Source of the DNA: Desulfamplus sp.
Lineage (GTDB): Bacteria; Desulfobacterota; Desulfobacteria; Desulfobacterales; Desulfobacteraceae
Length of the DNA stretch: 45,271 nucleotides
Assembly: GCA_015232455.1 (NCBI GenBank)
Contig: JADFZQ010000025.1
Span: forward strand, 1 to 45,271
Direction: 5' to 3'
The translations under genes and the position numbers were made by a program. A model generated the notes under the pieces. It saw only the letters and a list, made by a program, of their open reading frames with translations. It had not been told where the DNA came from and did no database searches. Positions 7,812 to 16,887 of the stretch are shown here, in pieces; within the stretch, counting starts at the first letter, position 1; the number at the start of each line of letters is the position of its first letter.

Positions 7812-9386
7812 ATGGAAGATTCAAGCACACTTTTCAAAGCAAGAAAAGACAAAATGAACGAGCTAAAAGAGAGCGGCATAACTCTCTATCCAAATGGTTT
7901 TAAAATTTCAAACACCATTGGAGAGCTTCATCAACTGACAAATCTATCACCTGAAATTTTAGGAGAAAAGTCAATTACACTTGGAGAAAATGGGACAACT
8001 TTCTCAGTTGCTGGCAGAATGATGGCTGTCAATAATTTTGGTAAATCATCTTTTATAAGGTTCAAAGATAGAACAGGGCAGATACAGGCATATATTCAGA
8101 AAAATTTTGTTGGAAACGATGGTTATGCTATCTTTAAAAAACTTGATATTGGTGATTTTATAGGTATTGAAGGACCTCTTTTTCAGACAAAAACTGGTGA
8201 ATGGACTATCCTTGCAAAGAGCTTTAGGCTTCTTTCAAAATCAGTAAGGCCTCTCCCTGAAAAATATCACGGAATCAAGGACCCTGAAAAGCGATACCGC
8301 CAAAGATACCTTGACCTTATTATGAATGAAGAGGCAAGAGATATTTTTATTAAACGCAGCAAAATTGTAAGCACCATGAGGCGGTTCTTTGAAGCACGCG
8401 ATTTTATGGAAGTTGAAACACCTATGATGCAGCCGCTTCCCGGGGGAGCTGAAGCAACTCCTTTTAAAACATGGCACAATGCACTTGGAATGGAGCTTTT
8501 TTTGCGTATTGCTCCAGAACTATATCTAAAACGCCTTGTAGTTGGAGGATTTGAAAAGGTCTTTGAAATTAATAGAAATTTTAGAAATGAGGGCGTTTCA
8601 ACTCGTCATAATCCAGAGTTTACAATGGTTGAATTTTATCAGGCTTACGCAACTTATGAAGACCTCATGGATTTAACAGAAGAGATGTTCAGAAATATTG
8701 CAATGGAAGTTAATGAAACTCTTCAAATTGAATATCAAGGCAACACAATTGATTTTAGAGGTGTTGCTGTTACGGATACGGATACCGCTGATAATCAAGG
8801 CAATATCTACAATGATGAGTCTGTTTCCTCAAATAATGGTAAGTGGCGTAGAATATCAATGATTGAATCTTTAACAACAATTGGCGGCGTTGATAGCTCA
8901 ATTATTGGTGATTCTGCAAAATTGCTTGAATTTGCTGAGGAAAAAGGGATTAAAATTACCAAAAAAGAGCGTTACGGAAAAATCCTCACAAAACTTTTTG
9001 ACACCCTTGTTGAACCAAAACTTATTCAGCCAACATTTATAACTGGCTATCCTGTTGAAGTCTCACCGCTTTCAAGAAAGAGCGATACAAACCCAGAATT
9101 GACTGACAGATTTGAGCTTTTTATCGCTGGTCGAGAGATTGCTAATGGATTTTCAGAGATAAATGATCCAGCAGATCAATATGAAAGATTTTTGCAGCAA
9201 GCATCACAAAGAACAGAAGGCAATACAGAAGCTCATATAATGGACGCAGATTATGTTGAAGCTCTTGAATATGGTATGCCTCCAACTGCTGGTGAAGGTA
9301 TTGGTATAGATCGTCTTGTTATGCTGCTTACCGATTCTCCTTCTATCCGAGAAGTTATCTTGTTTCCTCACATGAAAAATGTTTAA
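7812..9386 (+). CDS. lysS: Lysyl-tRNA synthetase, class II
   Basis: The enzyme charges tRNA-Lys with lysine in the cytosol. The N-terminal ~190 residues form the OB-fold anticodon-binding domain (VAGRMMAVNNFGKSSFIRF). The class II core follows: motif 1 with FMEVETPMMQ, motif 2 with FRNEGVSTRHNPEFTMVEF, and motif 3 with GEGIGIDRLVMLLTD near the C-terminus. At 524 residues it is slightly long; a hydrophilic insertion around residues 318-345 (TDTADNQGNIYNDES region) replaces a normally short loop between motif 2 and the late core. It opens the block leading into lolC and bamA, a common deltaproteobacterial order (lysS-lolC-lolD-bamA). Confidence 0.97.
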   Translation: MEDSSTLFKARKDKMNELKESGITLYPNGFKISNTIGELHQLTNLSPEILGEKSITLGENGTTFSVAGRMMAVNNFGKSSFIRFKDRTGQIQAYIQKNFVGNDGYAIFKKLDIGDFIGIEGPLFQTKTGEWTILAKSFRLLSKSVRPLPEKYHGIKDPEKRYRQRYLDLIMNEEARDIFIKRSKIVSTMRRFFEARDFMEVETPMMQPLPGGAEATPFKTWHNALGMELFLRIAPELYLKRLVVGGFEKVFEINRNFRNEGVSTRHNPEFTMVEFYQAYATYEDLMDLTEEMFRNIAMEVNETLQIEYQGNTIDFRGVAVTDTDTADNQGNIYNDESVSSNNGKWRRISMIESLTTIGGVDSSIIGDSAKLLEFAEEKGIKITKKERYGKILTKLFDTLVEPKLIQPTFITGYPVEVSPLSRKSDTNPELTDRFELFIAGREIANGFSEINDPADQYERFLQQASQRTEGNTEAHIMDADYVEALEYGMPPTAGEGIGIDRLVMLLTDSPSIREVILFPHMKNV

Positions 9387-9451
9387 TAGTGTGTTAAGTA
9401 CATAAGATAAATAGAACTGTAAATTTTTCAGGAATAAAATCAGTATTCACT

Positions 9452-9760
9452 ATGAAACAGATAACCTCTATTAATGAAAAGCAGATTCGTCTTACATCGG
9501 AGAGATGGACACATATTGTTGAAGAACATTGTGAACTTGCTGGTATGAGAGAGGAAGTATTAGAGACGGTTGTTAATCCTGATAAAATTTTTGTAGGGAA
9601 ATATGGGGAATTTTTAGCGGTTAAAGAGTTGAGTGGTGGCAAATTTTTGATAACTGTTTATCGTGAAAATTCAACTGATAACGATGGTTTTGTAATAACA
9701 GCTTTTTTGACAAGAAGAATGTCTTATTTCAATAAAAGGGTGAAAATATGGCCGAATTAG
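9452..9760 (+). CDS. Small toxin-like protein of a putative TA pair (PBECR/DUF4258-like)
   Basis: The 102-residue protein has a layout seen in small RelE/barnase-like nuclease families: TSERWTHIVEEHCEL (helix with a conserved His), then NPDKIFVGKYGE, a beta-hairpin KFLITVYRENS, and the terminal GFVITAFLTRR. I recognise it as close to the PBECR/DUF4258-type group but cannot assign the exact family. It overlaps the DUF2283 gene by 13 nt, so the two are translationally coupled, and such pairs are common in bacterial genomes. It is inserted between lysS and lolC, genes normally adjacent. Activity as a nuclease is inference. Confidence 0.6.
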   Translation: MKQITSINEKQIRLTSERWTHIVEEHCELAGMREEVLETVVNPDKIFVGKYGEFLAVKELSGGKFLITVYRENSTDNDGFVITAFLTRRMSYFNKRVKIWPN

Positions 9761-9975
9761 CTTTTCAAAACTATTTAAACTTAATTCCAGCAGTAAAAAA
9801 GACTCCATATCAATATCTTTGGTCATCTTATGATGCAGAAGCTGATGTTTTATATGTGAATTTCAAGAAACCCAGTCGTGCTACTGACAGTGAATTGACA
9901 GAAGATGATATAATTATTAGATATGAGAATGACGAGATTATAGGCATTACGATATTGAATGTGAGTCTCCGATAG
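9748..9975 (+). CDS. DUF2283 family protein, partner of the upstream toxin-like gene
   Basis: The 75-residue protein contains YDAEADVLYVNFKK, EDDIIIRYENDEIIGITILN, the hallmark pattern of DUF2283: a YDxEADxLYI strand, then an acidic turn and IVGIxILN. AAAAGGGTG gives a good ribosome-binding site inside the preceding gene. Members usually sit beside DUF4258-like or similar small genes and are thought to act as antitoxin-like partners. It ends 23 nt before lolC. Confidence 0.75.
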   Translation: MAELAFQNYLNLIPAVKKTPYQYLWSSYDAEADVLYVNFKKPSRATDSELTEDDIIIRYENDEIIGITILNVSLR

Positions 9976-9998
9976 ACAAATATATAGAATAGGAAAAA

Positions 9999-11336
9999 AT
10001 GATGTCTCTTGAGTTTTTCATAGCTTCTAAATATCTAAAAGCCAAACGCAAAGAGGGTTTTATATCTCTTATCACACTTCTATCAGTTGCTGGCGTTACT
10101 GTTGGTGTAATGGCGTTGGTAATTGTTATTGCTGTTATGAGCGGTGCTGAGATTGAGTTTAGAAAAAGAATTTTAGGAGTTGAGCCGCATATTCTTATAA
10201 TGGATTATTCTGGTAAATTCACCAATTATAAAGATGTTGAAGAAAAACTAAAAAATAGCAGCAATATCAAGGGTATAAATGCTGTATCGCCTTTAGTTTT
10301 TGGACAGACTCTTATTCGCTCTGCATCAGGTCTTTCTGGTGCAGTTGTAAGAGGAATTGAACCTGCTTCTGGGGTCTCAATAATCAAAGGATTTACAGCA
10401 GAGGAACTTGAAGAAAAACTTGGAACTGGTAAAAAATATGATCAAGATAAAGAATTAAGTAAGACTGAAAGTGGCAAAACTGAAGATGGTAAGTCTAAAG
10501 ATATGGAGGCTGAACATCGTGAAACGGATGAAAGTTCAGAAAGAGTGTTTCCAAAGATTATAATGGGGCGTGAGCTTGCAAAACATGTTGGAGTTGCTGT
10601 TGGAGATAAAGTTGTTTTAATGGCACCGGGTGGTATGTTATCACCAGTTGGTCAGATGGCATCAATGACCCGTTTTATTGTTACAGGTATCTTTGATTCT
10701 GGAATGTATGAGTATGACAGCTCTCTTGCATATATAAATATTAGTGATGCCCAGAAACTTATGGGCATGAGAGAGCGGATTTCTGCACTTGGCGTATGGG
10801 TCAAAGACCTTTTTCAATCTCCTCAAATTAAAGATTCTATTGTTAATACACTTGGCTCAACTTTTTATGGAAGAGATTGGATGGAGATAAACAAGAGCCT
10901 TTTTTCAGCTTTAAAACTTGAAAAAACAGCAATGTTTGTAATTCTAACACTTATTATACTTGTTGCAGCGTTTAACATAGCAAGTGCCTTAATTATGATG
11001 GTTATGGAAAAGACAAGAGATATTGCAGTATTCAAGGCTATGGGTGCAACTGATATGCTCATCAGAAAGATATTTGTGATTCAAGGCATGATAATAGGTT
11101 TGATTGGCACTATTCTTGGAACTTTTGCTGGTGTTTTTGTATGTATTCTTTTGAAAAAATATCAATTTATTGAGCTTCCTCCTGCATATCCATTTTCGAC
11201 TCTTCCAATTCAGCTTGAATACTTAGACGTAATGGTTATTTCAATATCATCTATTATTATATGTTTTCTCTCAACATTATATCCTTCCTACAAAGCATCA
11301 AAAATGAACCCTGTCGAGGCTCTTCGCTATGGATAA
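9999..11336 (+). CDS. lolC: Lipoprotein-releasing system permease LolC/LolE
   Basis: An inner-membrane permease that, with LolD, extracts lipoproteins from the inner membrane for delivery to LolA. In 445 residues it has one N-terminal membrane segment (ITLLSVAGVTVGVMALVIVIAVMSG), a large periplasmic domain (~50-310) and three C-terminal segments (FtsX-like). The start KYLKAKRKEGFISLI is typical of the family. AGGA at 9991 supports ATG 9999, though ATG 10002 is equally possible. Residues ~145-185 of the periplasmic domain are a charged low-complexity insertion (rich in K, E, D, S), absent from usual LolC. Only one permease gene is present, as in many deltaproteobacteria, so it presumably forms a homodimer. 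It overlaps lolD by 8 nt. Confidence 0.93.
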   Translation: MMSLEFFIASKYLKAKRKEGFISLITLLSVAGVTVGVMALVIVIAVMSGAEIEFRKRILGVEPHILIMDYSGKFTNYKDVEEKLKNSSNIKGINAVSPLVFGQTLIRSASGLSGAVVRGIEPASGVSIIKGFTAEELEEKLGTGKKYDQDKELSKTESGKTEDGKSKDMEAEHRETDESSERVFPKIIMGRELAKHVGVAVGDKVVLMAPGGMLSPVGQMASMTRFIVTGIFDSGMYEYDSSLAYINISDAQKLMGMRERISALGVWVKDLFQSPQIKDSIVNTLGSTFYGRDWMEINKSLFSALKLEKTAMFVILTLIILVAAFNIASALIMMVMEKTRDIAVFKAMGATDMLIRKIFVIQGMIIGLIGTILGTFAGVFVCILLKKYQFIELPPAYPFSTLPIQLEYLDVMVISISSIIICFLSTLYPSYKASKMNPVEALRYG

Positions 11337-12033
11337 TAATAGACTATCCCCTTTGATTTCCCTAAAATCTATTTCAAGAAAATTTAAAAGTAGTGCTAAA
11401 GTTACTGAAGAAGATATTGAGATTCTAAAAGATATCGATTTTGAGATTTACAAAGGAGAGACAATCGCTGTTGTTGGAGCTTCTGGAACAGGGAAATCAA
11501 CACTTTTGCATATTATTGGAACTCTTGATCGTCCAAATCATGGTTATCTTTTATTTGAAAACAGGAATCTCTTTGATTTAAGTCAAGAAGAACTCGCCCG
11601 TTTTAGAAATCAAAAAATTGGATTTGTCTTTCAGTTTCATCATCTGTTACAAGGATTTTCTGCAATAGAAAATGTTATGATTCCAGGGTTGATTAGCAAT
11701 TTGTCGAGAAAACAAATTATGGTTGCTTCTGAAGCAATTTTAGAAATGGTTGGTTTAAAACACAGAATTAATCATCGTGCAGAAGACCTTTCAGGTGGAG
11801 AGCAGCAAAGAGTTGCACTTGCAAGAGCATTGGTTATGAAACCAGATATTTTACTTGCAGATGAGCCAACTGGAAATCTTGATAAGATAAACAGTTCTCA
11901 GGTTCATAATTTATTGGTTGAGCTTAATAAAGAACTTGGAATGACTTTAATGGTTGTAACGCATAACAACGAACTTGCCTCACTTATGAATAAAAGAGTT
12001 ACAATTCAAGATTGCAAGATAGTTGATGTGTAG
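11329..12033 (+). CDS. lolD: Lipoprotein-releasing system ATP-binding protein LolD
   Basis: The ATPase partner of LolC, 234 residues. Walker A GASGTGKST (50-58), signature LSGGEQQRVALARAL, Walker B ILLADEPTGNLD and switch His in VVTHNN are all intact. The FQFHHLLQGFSAIENV stretch is characteristic of the LolD/MacB/FtsE ATPase group. Its ATG lies within the last codons of lolC, giving translational coupling and equal stoichiometry. bamA follows after 36 nt. Confidence 0.96.
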   Translation: MDNNRLSPLISLKSISRKFKSSAKVTEEDIEILKDIDFEIYKGETIAVVGASGTGKSTLLHIIGTLDRPNHGYLLFENRNLFDLSQEELARFRNQKIGFVFQFHHLLQGFSAIENVMIPGLISNLSRKQIMVASEAILEMVGLKHRINHRAEDLSGGEQQRVALARALVMKPDILLADEPTGNLDKINSSQVHNLLVELNKELGMTLMVVTHNNELASLMNKRVTIQDCKIVDV

Positions 12034-12069
12034 AAATAAAATTTTTAAATATTTACACGGACAAACAAC

Positions 12070-14805
12070 ATGCTAAAAATAAATAAAACGCAATTACATC
12101 TTTTTTTAAAGATATTTATTATTTCCTTATTACTGCTTCCTATAACAATATCGTTAGCGACAGCTCAAAATAACGTTCCAACATCAGGTGAACATGGAAA
12201 GACAGAGACAGATACCCAAAAAATAAAAGTTGGAATTTTGCCCTTTCAAATCAATGCCCCATCAAATATGGACTACTTAAAAAAGAGTCTTCCATCAATG
12301 TTATCTGAAAATCTTAAAACCGAAGGTGCTGAAACTATTTTAATAGACCCAGCAAGTGTAGAGTCTGGGGATTTAAAAAATAGCCTACTAAAAAAGAATA
12401 CCGAAGATTATTTAAAAAAAGATGAAATCCAAAAAATTGGATTAGAAAAAGGTGCTGACTACCTTGTATGGGGTTCTATTTTTATCGCTGGCGGACAGAT
12501 AAGCATTGATGCTAAAGTTTTTAATGTTGTTACATCAGAACCGCCAGTTTCATTCTCTGGAAGAGCAGGGGCTGTTGAGAATCTTTTTGGGGCTGTGAAT
12601 AAAATCAGCAAAGAGATAGGCAGCGAAATATTTGACAGACTACTTGTTTCAGAAGTTTTAATACAAGGCAATAAACGCATTGAGTCTGACGCTGTTTTAA
12701 GGGTAGTTGGGATTAAAAAAGGTGATATTTTTAATTCTGAAGCACTATCTAAAGAGCTTAAAAAAGTCTTTGCAATGGGATATTTTGAAGATGTCCGTAT
12801 TGAAGGTAAAGAAGTTGATAACGGTATAATTGTAATATTTAATGTTTCAGAAAAACCGAGCGTAAGAAAAATAAAATTTCAAGGAAACCATGTATATGAG
12901 GATAAAGAGATACAAGAGGTTGTGCAGACAGGTACAGGCTCAATTCTCAATGCCTTTAAGATAAACGAAGATATTGAGAGAATCAAAGCACTTTACACTG
13001 ACAAGAATTACCATAACTGCGAAATAACCTATACATCAAAGATGCTTGAGAATAATCAAGCTGACATAACCCTTGAGATCAAAGAGGGTGAAAAACTTAA
13101 AATTACAACAATTGAGTTTGACGGGAATAAGTTTTTCAAAGCTAAAGCCTTAAAAAAGGTTATGAAAACTGACGAAAAGGGCTTTTTTTCATGGATAACC
13201 TCATCTGGTGAGCTTAAACGCAATGAACTTGAGCAAGATGTTTACAGACTTGAATCATTTTATAAAGATAATGGTTTTATTGATGCAAAAATATCTGACC
13301 CTGAAGTTGAATTTAAAAAAGATAGTATTGCTGTTAAATTCAAAGTTCAGGAAGGCGAGCAGTTTAAATTTGGGAAAATTAGCTTCTCTGGTGATCTTAT
13401 CGTATCTGAAAAAGAGCTTAACAAAAAACTTACTATTAAAGCCAGCGATCTTTACAGCCGAGAAAAACTTAGAACAAATGTCTTTGCAATTACAGATATT
13501 TATTCAGATAGAGGTTTTGCAAATGCTGATGTTGCACCAGGTATTTCTAAAAACGATGAGACAAAGATTGTTGATATAAATTTTAATATAACAAAAGGCT
13601 CTCCTGTCTACCTTGAGAGAATTCTTATAAGTGGCAATACAAAAACAAGAGATAAAGTCATTAGGCGTCAACTTGAGGTCTATGAACAAGACCTTTATTC
13701 TATGAGCAAAATTCAAAAAAGCGTCAGAAATTTAAGACGAATTGACTATTTTGAAAATGTTGACATTAAAACATCTAAAGGCAGCAGTGATGACAGACTC
13801 AATATTGACGTTGAAATAACTGAAAAAGCAACTGGGGCGTTTAGTTTTGGTGGAGGATATAGTAGTGAAGATCAGCTTTTTGGCATGATCTCAGTTTCAG
13901 AGAGAAACCTTTTTGGGCGAGGGCAAACTATTGCTACAAAAGCTGAAGTGTCAGCAACTTCAACAAGATATACAATAAGTTTTACAGAGCCTTGGCTCTT
14001 TGATATTCCGCTCTCTGCTGGTGTTGATATCTATAACTGGGATAAAGAGTATGACTACTATGATAAAGACAGCAAAGGTGGTGCAGTTAGGTTTGGATAT
14101 AGAATATTTGATGATACATCATTTGGTGTAAGATATGGGTATGAAGATTTCACAATTGATAATGTTCAAGATATATATACAGATGTGGATCCCGGTCAAT
14201 ATATTACAAGCAGCATCACAACATCTTTAAGATACGACTCAACAAATGCTATGTTCAATCCAACAGAAGGGTCAGACCACAGCATTTCAGTTGAGTATGC
14301 TGGAGATTGGCTTGGAGGAGAGATTGATTTTACAAAATATATTGCAGAGACTGGCTGGTATTATCCTCTATTTTGGAAATTTACAGGTTTTTTACACGGC
14401 AAAACAGGTTTCTTAGATGATAGAACTGAAGATATTGAGATTGATTATGAGCGTTTTTATTTAGGTGGTATAAACTCTGTAAGAGGTTATGATTGGCAAG
14501 ATATTAATGCAACTCCAGAAGGTGAAGTAGAGCAAAGAGGTGGAGAGAAATTTATTCAGTTTAATGCAGAGCTTATCTTTCCAATTGTTGAAGATATAAA
14601 TTTGGCTGGTGTTATCTTCTTTGATGCTGGTGATTCATATTTAAAAGATGAAGATTTTGCATTAGATGAGCTTTATACAAGCTATGGAGGTGGCTTTAGG
14701 TGGTACTCCCCAATGGGACCAATAAGAATAGAGTATGGAAAGATTTTAGATGGCAAAGAATATAGCGGTGGAAGATGGGAATTTTCTATGGGAGGTGCGT
14801 TTTAA
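12070..14805 (+). CDS. bamA: Outer membrane protein assembly factor BamA with extra N-terminal domain
   Basis: Central subunit of the machinery inserting beta-barrel proteins into the outer membrane. Residues 1-~32 are a signal peptide (IISLLLLPITISLATAQN). Residues ~50-190 form an extra domain (KIKVGILPFQINAPSN... ADYLVWGSIF) like the FlgO/TolB N-terminal fold, found in some deltaproteobacterial BamA. Five POTRA domains follow (~192-585; first begins VSEVLIQGNKRIES). The C-terminal ~320 residues are the barrel, with GGGYSSEDQLFG, the conserved RGY near 805 (NSVRGYDW) in loop 6 and the terminal aromatic GGAF. At 911 residues it is longer than E. coli BamA (810) because of the extra domain. 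Barrel and POTRA look intact. Confidence 0.96.
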   Translation: MLKINKTQLHLFLKIFIISLLLLPITISLATAQNNVPTSGEHGKTETDTQKIKVGILPFQINAPSNMDYLKKSLPSMLSENLKTEGAETILIDPASVESGDLKNSLLKKNTEDYLKKDEIQKIGLEKGADYLVWGSIFIAGGQISIDAKVFNVVTSEPPVSFSGRAGAVENLFGAVNKISKEIGSEIFDRLLVSEVLIQGNKRIESDAVLRVVGIKKGDIFNSEALSKELKKVFAMGYFEDVRIEGKEVDNGIIVIFNVSEKPSVRKIKFQGNHVYEDKEIQEVVQTGTGSILNAFKINEDIERIKALYTDKNYHNCEITYTSKMLENNQADITLEIKEGEKLKITTIEFDGNKFFKAKALKKVMKTDEKGFFSWITSSGELKRNELEQDVYRLESFYKDNGFIDAKISDPEVEFKKDSIAVKFKVQEGEQFKFGKISFSGDLIVSEKELNKKLTIKASDLYSREKLRTNVFAITDIYSDRGFANADVAPGISKNDETKIVDINFNITKGSPVYLERILISGNTKTRDKVIRRQLEVYEQDLYSMSKIQKSVRNLRRIDYFENVDIKTSKGSSDDRLNIDVEITEKATGAFSFGGGYSSEDQLFGMISVSERNLFGRGQTIATKAEVSATSTRYTISFTEPWLFDIPLSAGVDIYNWDKEYDYYDKDSKGGAVRFGYRIFDDTSFGVRYGYEDFTIDNVQDIYTDVDPGQYITSSITTSLRYDSTNAMFNPTEGSDHSISVEYAGDWLGGEIDFTKYIAETGWYYPLFWKFTGFLHGKTGFLDDRTEDIEIDYERFYLGGINSVRGYDWQDINATPEGEVEQRGGEKFIQFNAELIFPIVEDINLAGVIFFDAGDSYLKDEDFALDELYTSYGGGFRWYSPMGPIRIEYGKILDGKEYSGGRWEFSMGGAF

Positions 14806-14973
14806 ACCCTTATATTGTATTGGGTTCACAGATTATTAAATATTATATTTATATGTTGAAATATTTGCAATACAGAAAAAAAGTTAAATAGTAGAATAAA
14901 AAGTATATTAAGTTAATAATATTATTAAGTAATGAAATTAAAATTTTAGAATAACTCAAGGATATTTATAAAA

Positions 14974-15516
14974 ATGAAAAAATCAGTAGTATTTTTCGGT
15001 GCGTTAGTTGTCTGTTTTATTAGTTTTATAGCTTTTAATAATTTTGTGCCAACTGCTAATGCAGCAGGAGGTATGAAAGTTGGGATTGTTGATTTTCAAA
15101 GAATTCTTACATCATCAAATCAAGGAAAACGAGCTACAGAGGAGTTGAATAAAAAAGGCAAAGTGATGGAAGATGATATGAAGGCAAAAGAGAATGAGCT
15201 TCTTGATCTTCAGAAAAAATTTGAAAAAGATTCTGTTGTTATGGCAAAAGATAAAAAAGAGGAAAAGCAGAAAGAGCTAAGAGCTAAATTCAATGATTTT
15301 AAGGCAATGCGAGCAAAATATATGAATGAATTTAAAGATATGCAGGCTGAACATTTTAATAAAATTAGGTCTGGTGTGCTTACTGTAACAACTGAAATAG
15401 GAAAAAAAGAGAATTTTACGATGATTATTGAAAAGAATGAAGGTGGGGTAATGTATTTTGATGGTAGTTTAGATATTACAGATAAAGTTATTAACGAATT
15501 TAATAAAAAACAGTAA
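14974..15516 (+). CDS. skp: OmpH/Skp-family periplasmic chaperone
   Basis: The 180-residue protein has a signal peptide cut near ANA|AGG (residue ~30), then VGIVDFQRILTSSNQGKRA, the start of the OmpH/Skp fold, and a long charged coiled coil (residues ~60-130) forming the trimer tentacles. It escorts unfolded outer-membrane proteins from Sec to BamA. AAGGATAT before the ATG is the ribosome-binding site. It follows bamA after 168 nt and precedes lpxD, the standard order. Confidence 0.93.
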   Translation: MKKSVVFFGALVVCFISFIAFNNFVPTANAAGGMKVGIVDFQRILTSSNQGKRATEELNKKGKVMEDDMKAKENELLDLQKKFEKDSVVMAKDKKEEKQKELRAKFNDFKAMRAKYMNEFKDMQAEHFNKIRSGVLTVTTEIGKKENFTMIIEKNEGGVMYFDGSLDITDKVINEFNKKQ

Positions 15517-15625
15517 GTAAATAATTTTTCTACTTATACTCGATCTTCTATATATAAGTTCTTAAATTTATAAGCTAATTTAGTTAATAACTATTTCAAA
15601 CTATAGCTTTCTTGATGTGATAATA

Positions 15626-16744
15626 ATGAAACTTACTCTTAAAGAGATAGCTCATAAGATTGATGGTAAGGTTATTGGAGATGAGACTCTTGAAATTTTT
15701 GGGGTCTCATCTTTTTATGATGCAAAGAAAGGCGAAATAACCTTTGCCTCTGATCCAAAGTTTTTAAAAGCATTAGATCGAACTTGTGCAGGAGCTGTTA
15801 TTGTTCCAGATGACTTTGATATTATGTTGCCAGAAGAATTTTATGGCAAAAAAGATAATGATAACAAAGCGTTAGAATTTGATAAAAAAATAATCTTTCC
15901 ATTATCTCTAATAAAAACCCAAAACCCAAAACGTAAATTTTTCAGAATTTTATCTATTTTTCACCCTTCAAAGAGACCCAACCAAACCATTTCTAAAGAT
16001 AGCTTTATTGGCAGCAACTTCGTTCATGGCAATAATCTTATAATAGGGCACCATGTAACCATAGGAGATAACGTCAAAATTGGGGATAATGTTGAAATAA
16101 TGCACGGTGTTTATATTGGTGATGATGTATCAATAGGCAATAATACTGTAATTAAGCCAAATGCCACCATAATGGAGAGAACACAAATAGGTTCAAGGGT
16201 TATTATAAACTCTGGCACTGTTATTGGAAGTGATGGATTTGGATTTACTCAAGATAGCTCAGATATAGAAGATGGCTTTAGTGGAAATGGGGTAAATGAA
16301 AAGATACCTCATGCAGGGTTTGTCCAAATTGATGATGATGTTGAAATTGGAGCTTGCAACACAATTGATAGAGGCACATTGGGACGCACTTGGATTCAAA
16401 AAGGAGTTAAGACAGACAATCTTGTCCATATTGCCCATAATGTGATAGTTGGAGAACACTCTTTAATTGTTGCACAAGTTGGAATTGCTGGAAGCACTGT
16501 TATTGGCAAAAGGGTTATTCTTGCTGGGCAGGCTGGAATATCAGGACACCTTAAAATTGGTGATGGTGCTATTGTTGGACCTGCTGCTGGCGTTTTAAAA
16601 GATGTGGAATCTGGTCAAATTGTTTCGGGCGTTCCAGCGATGCCTCATAAGTTATGGTTAAAAGTTGCATCTATTTTGCCTAAGCTGCCTGATATACGTA
16701 AAAAAATAATGGAGTTGGAAAAGAAACTAACTCCTAACAATTAA
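15626..16744 (+). CDS. lpxD: UDP-3-O-acylglucosamine N-acyltransferase LpxD
   Basis: Adds the second acyl chain in lipid A synthesis (to UDP-3-O-acyl-GlcN) in the cytosol. I prefer ATG 15626 (372 residues, MKLTLKEIAHKI); a GTG three codons earlier is also open. The N-terminal uridine-binding domain includes ASDPKFLKAL; the left-handed beta-helix of hexapeptide repeats covers ~125-330, with catalytic His in VHIAHNV and the closing SGVPAMPHKLWLK. It is about 30 residues longer than usual (~340), with hydrophilic insertions near residues 60-90 (GKKDNDNKALEF) and 208-228 (SSDIEDGFSGNG). fabZ, which normally follows, is missing. Confidence 0.95.
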   Translation: MKLTLKEIAHKIDGKVIGDETLEIFGVSSFYDAKKGEITFASDPKFLKALDRTCAGAVIVPDDFDIMLPEEFYGKKDNDNKALEFDKKIIFPLSLIKTQNPKRKFFRILSIFHPSKRPNQTISKDSFIGSNFVHGNNLIIGHHVTIGDNVKIGDNVEIMHGVYIGDDVSIGNNTVIKPNATIMERTQIGSRVIINSGTVIGSDGFGFTQDSSDIEDGFSGNGVNEKIPHAGFVQIDDDVEIGACNTIDRGTLGRTWIQKGVKTDNLVHIAHNVIVGEHSLIVAQVGIAGSTVIGKRVILAGQAGISGHLKIGDGAIVGPAAGVLKDVESGQIVSGVPAMPHKLWLKVASILPKLPDIRKKIMELEKKLTPNN

Positions 16745-16751
16745 CGCTAAT

Positions 16752-16786
16752 AAATTTGACAACTTTTAAAAAGTTGTCAAATTTTT
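16752..16786 (+). terminator. Long AT-rich inverted repeat after lpxD (terminator-like)
   Basis: Positions 16752-16767 and 16769-16784 are perfect reverse complements (16 bp around GACAAC/GTTGTC), followed by further T residues. It lies 8 nt after the lpxD stop, in the 143-nt gap before lpxA, and is symmetrical enough to act on either strand. It would partly separate transcription of lpxD from lpxA. Confidence 0.65.
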
Positions 16787-16887
16787 AAATATACTTCAAA
16801 CAGTTATAAAGTCAGCTTTTATATAATGCAAAGCTCAACTGATAACCGAAAGCAGTATAGTAAATACAAATTAAGGAAAAAAACTTT

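Noticed and set aside
9394-9642. 82-codon minus-strand ORF after lysS
   Set aside because: It is antisense to the better supported small toxin-like gene, with no ribosome-binding site or known similarity.
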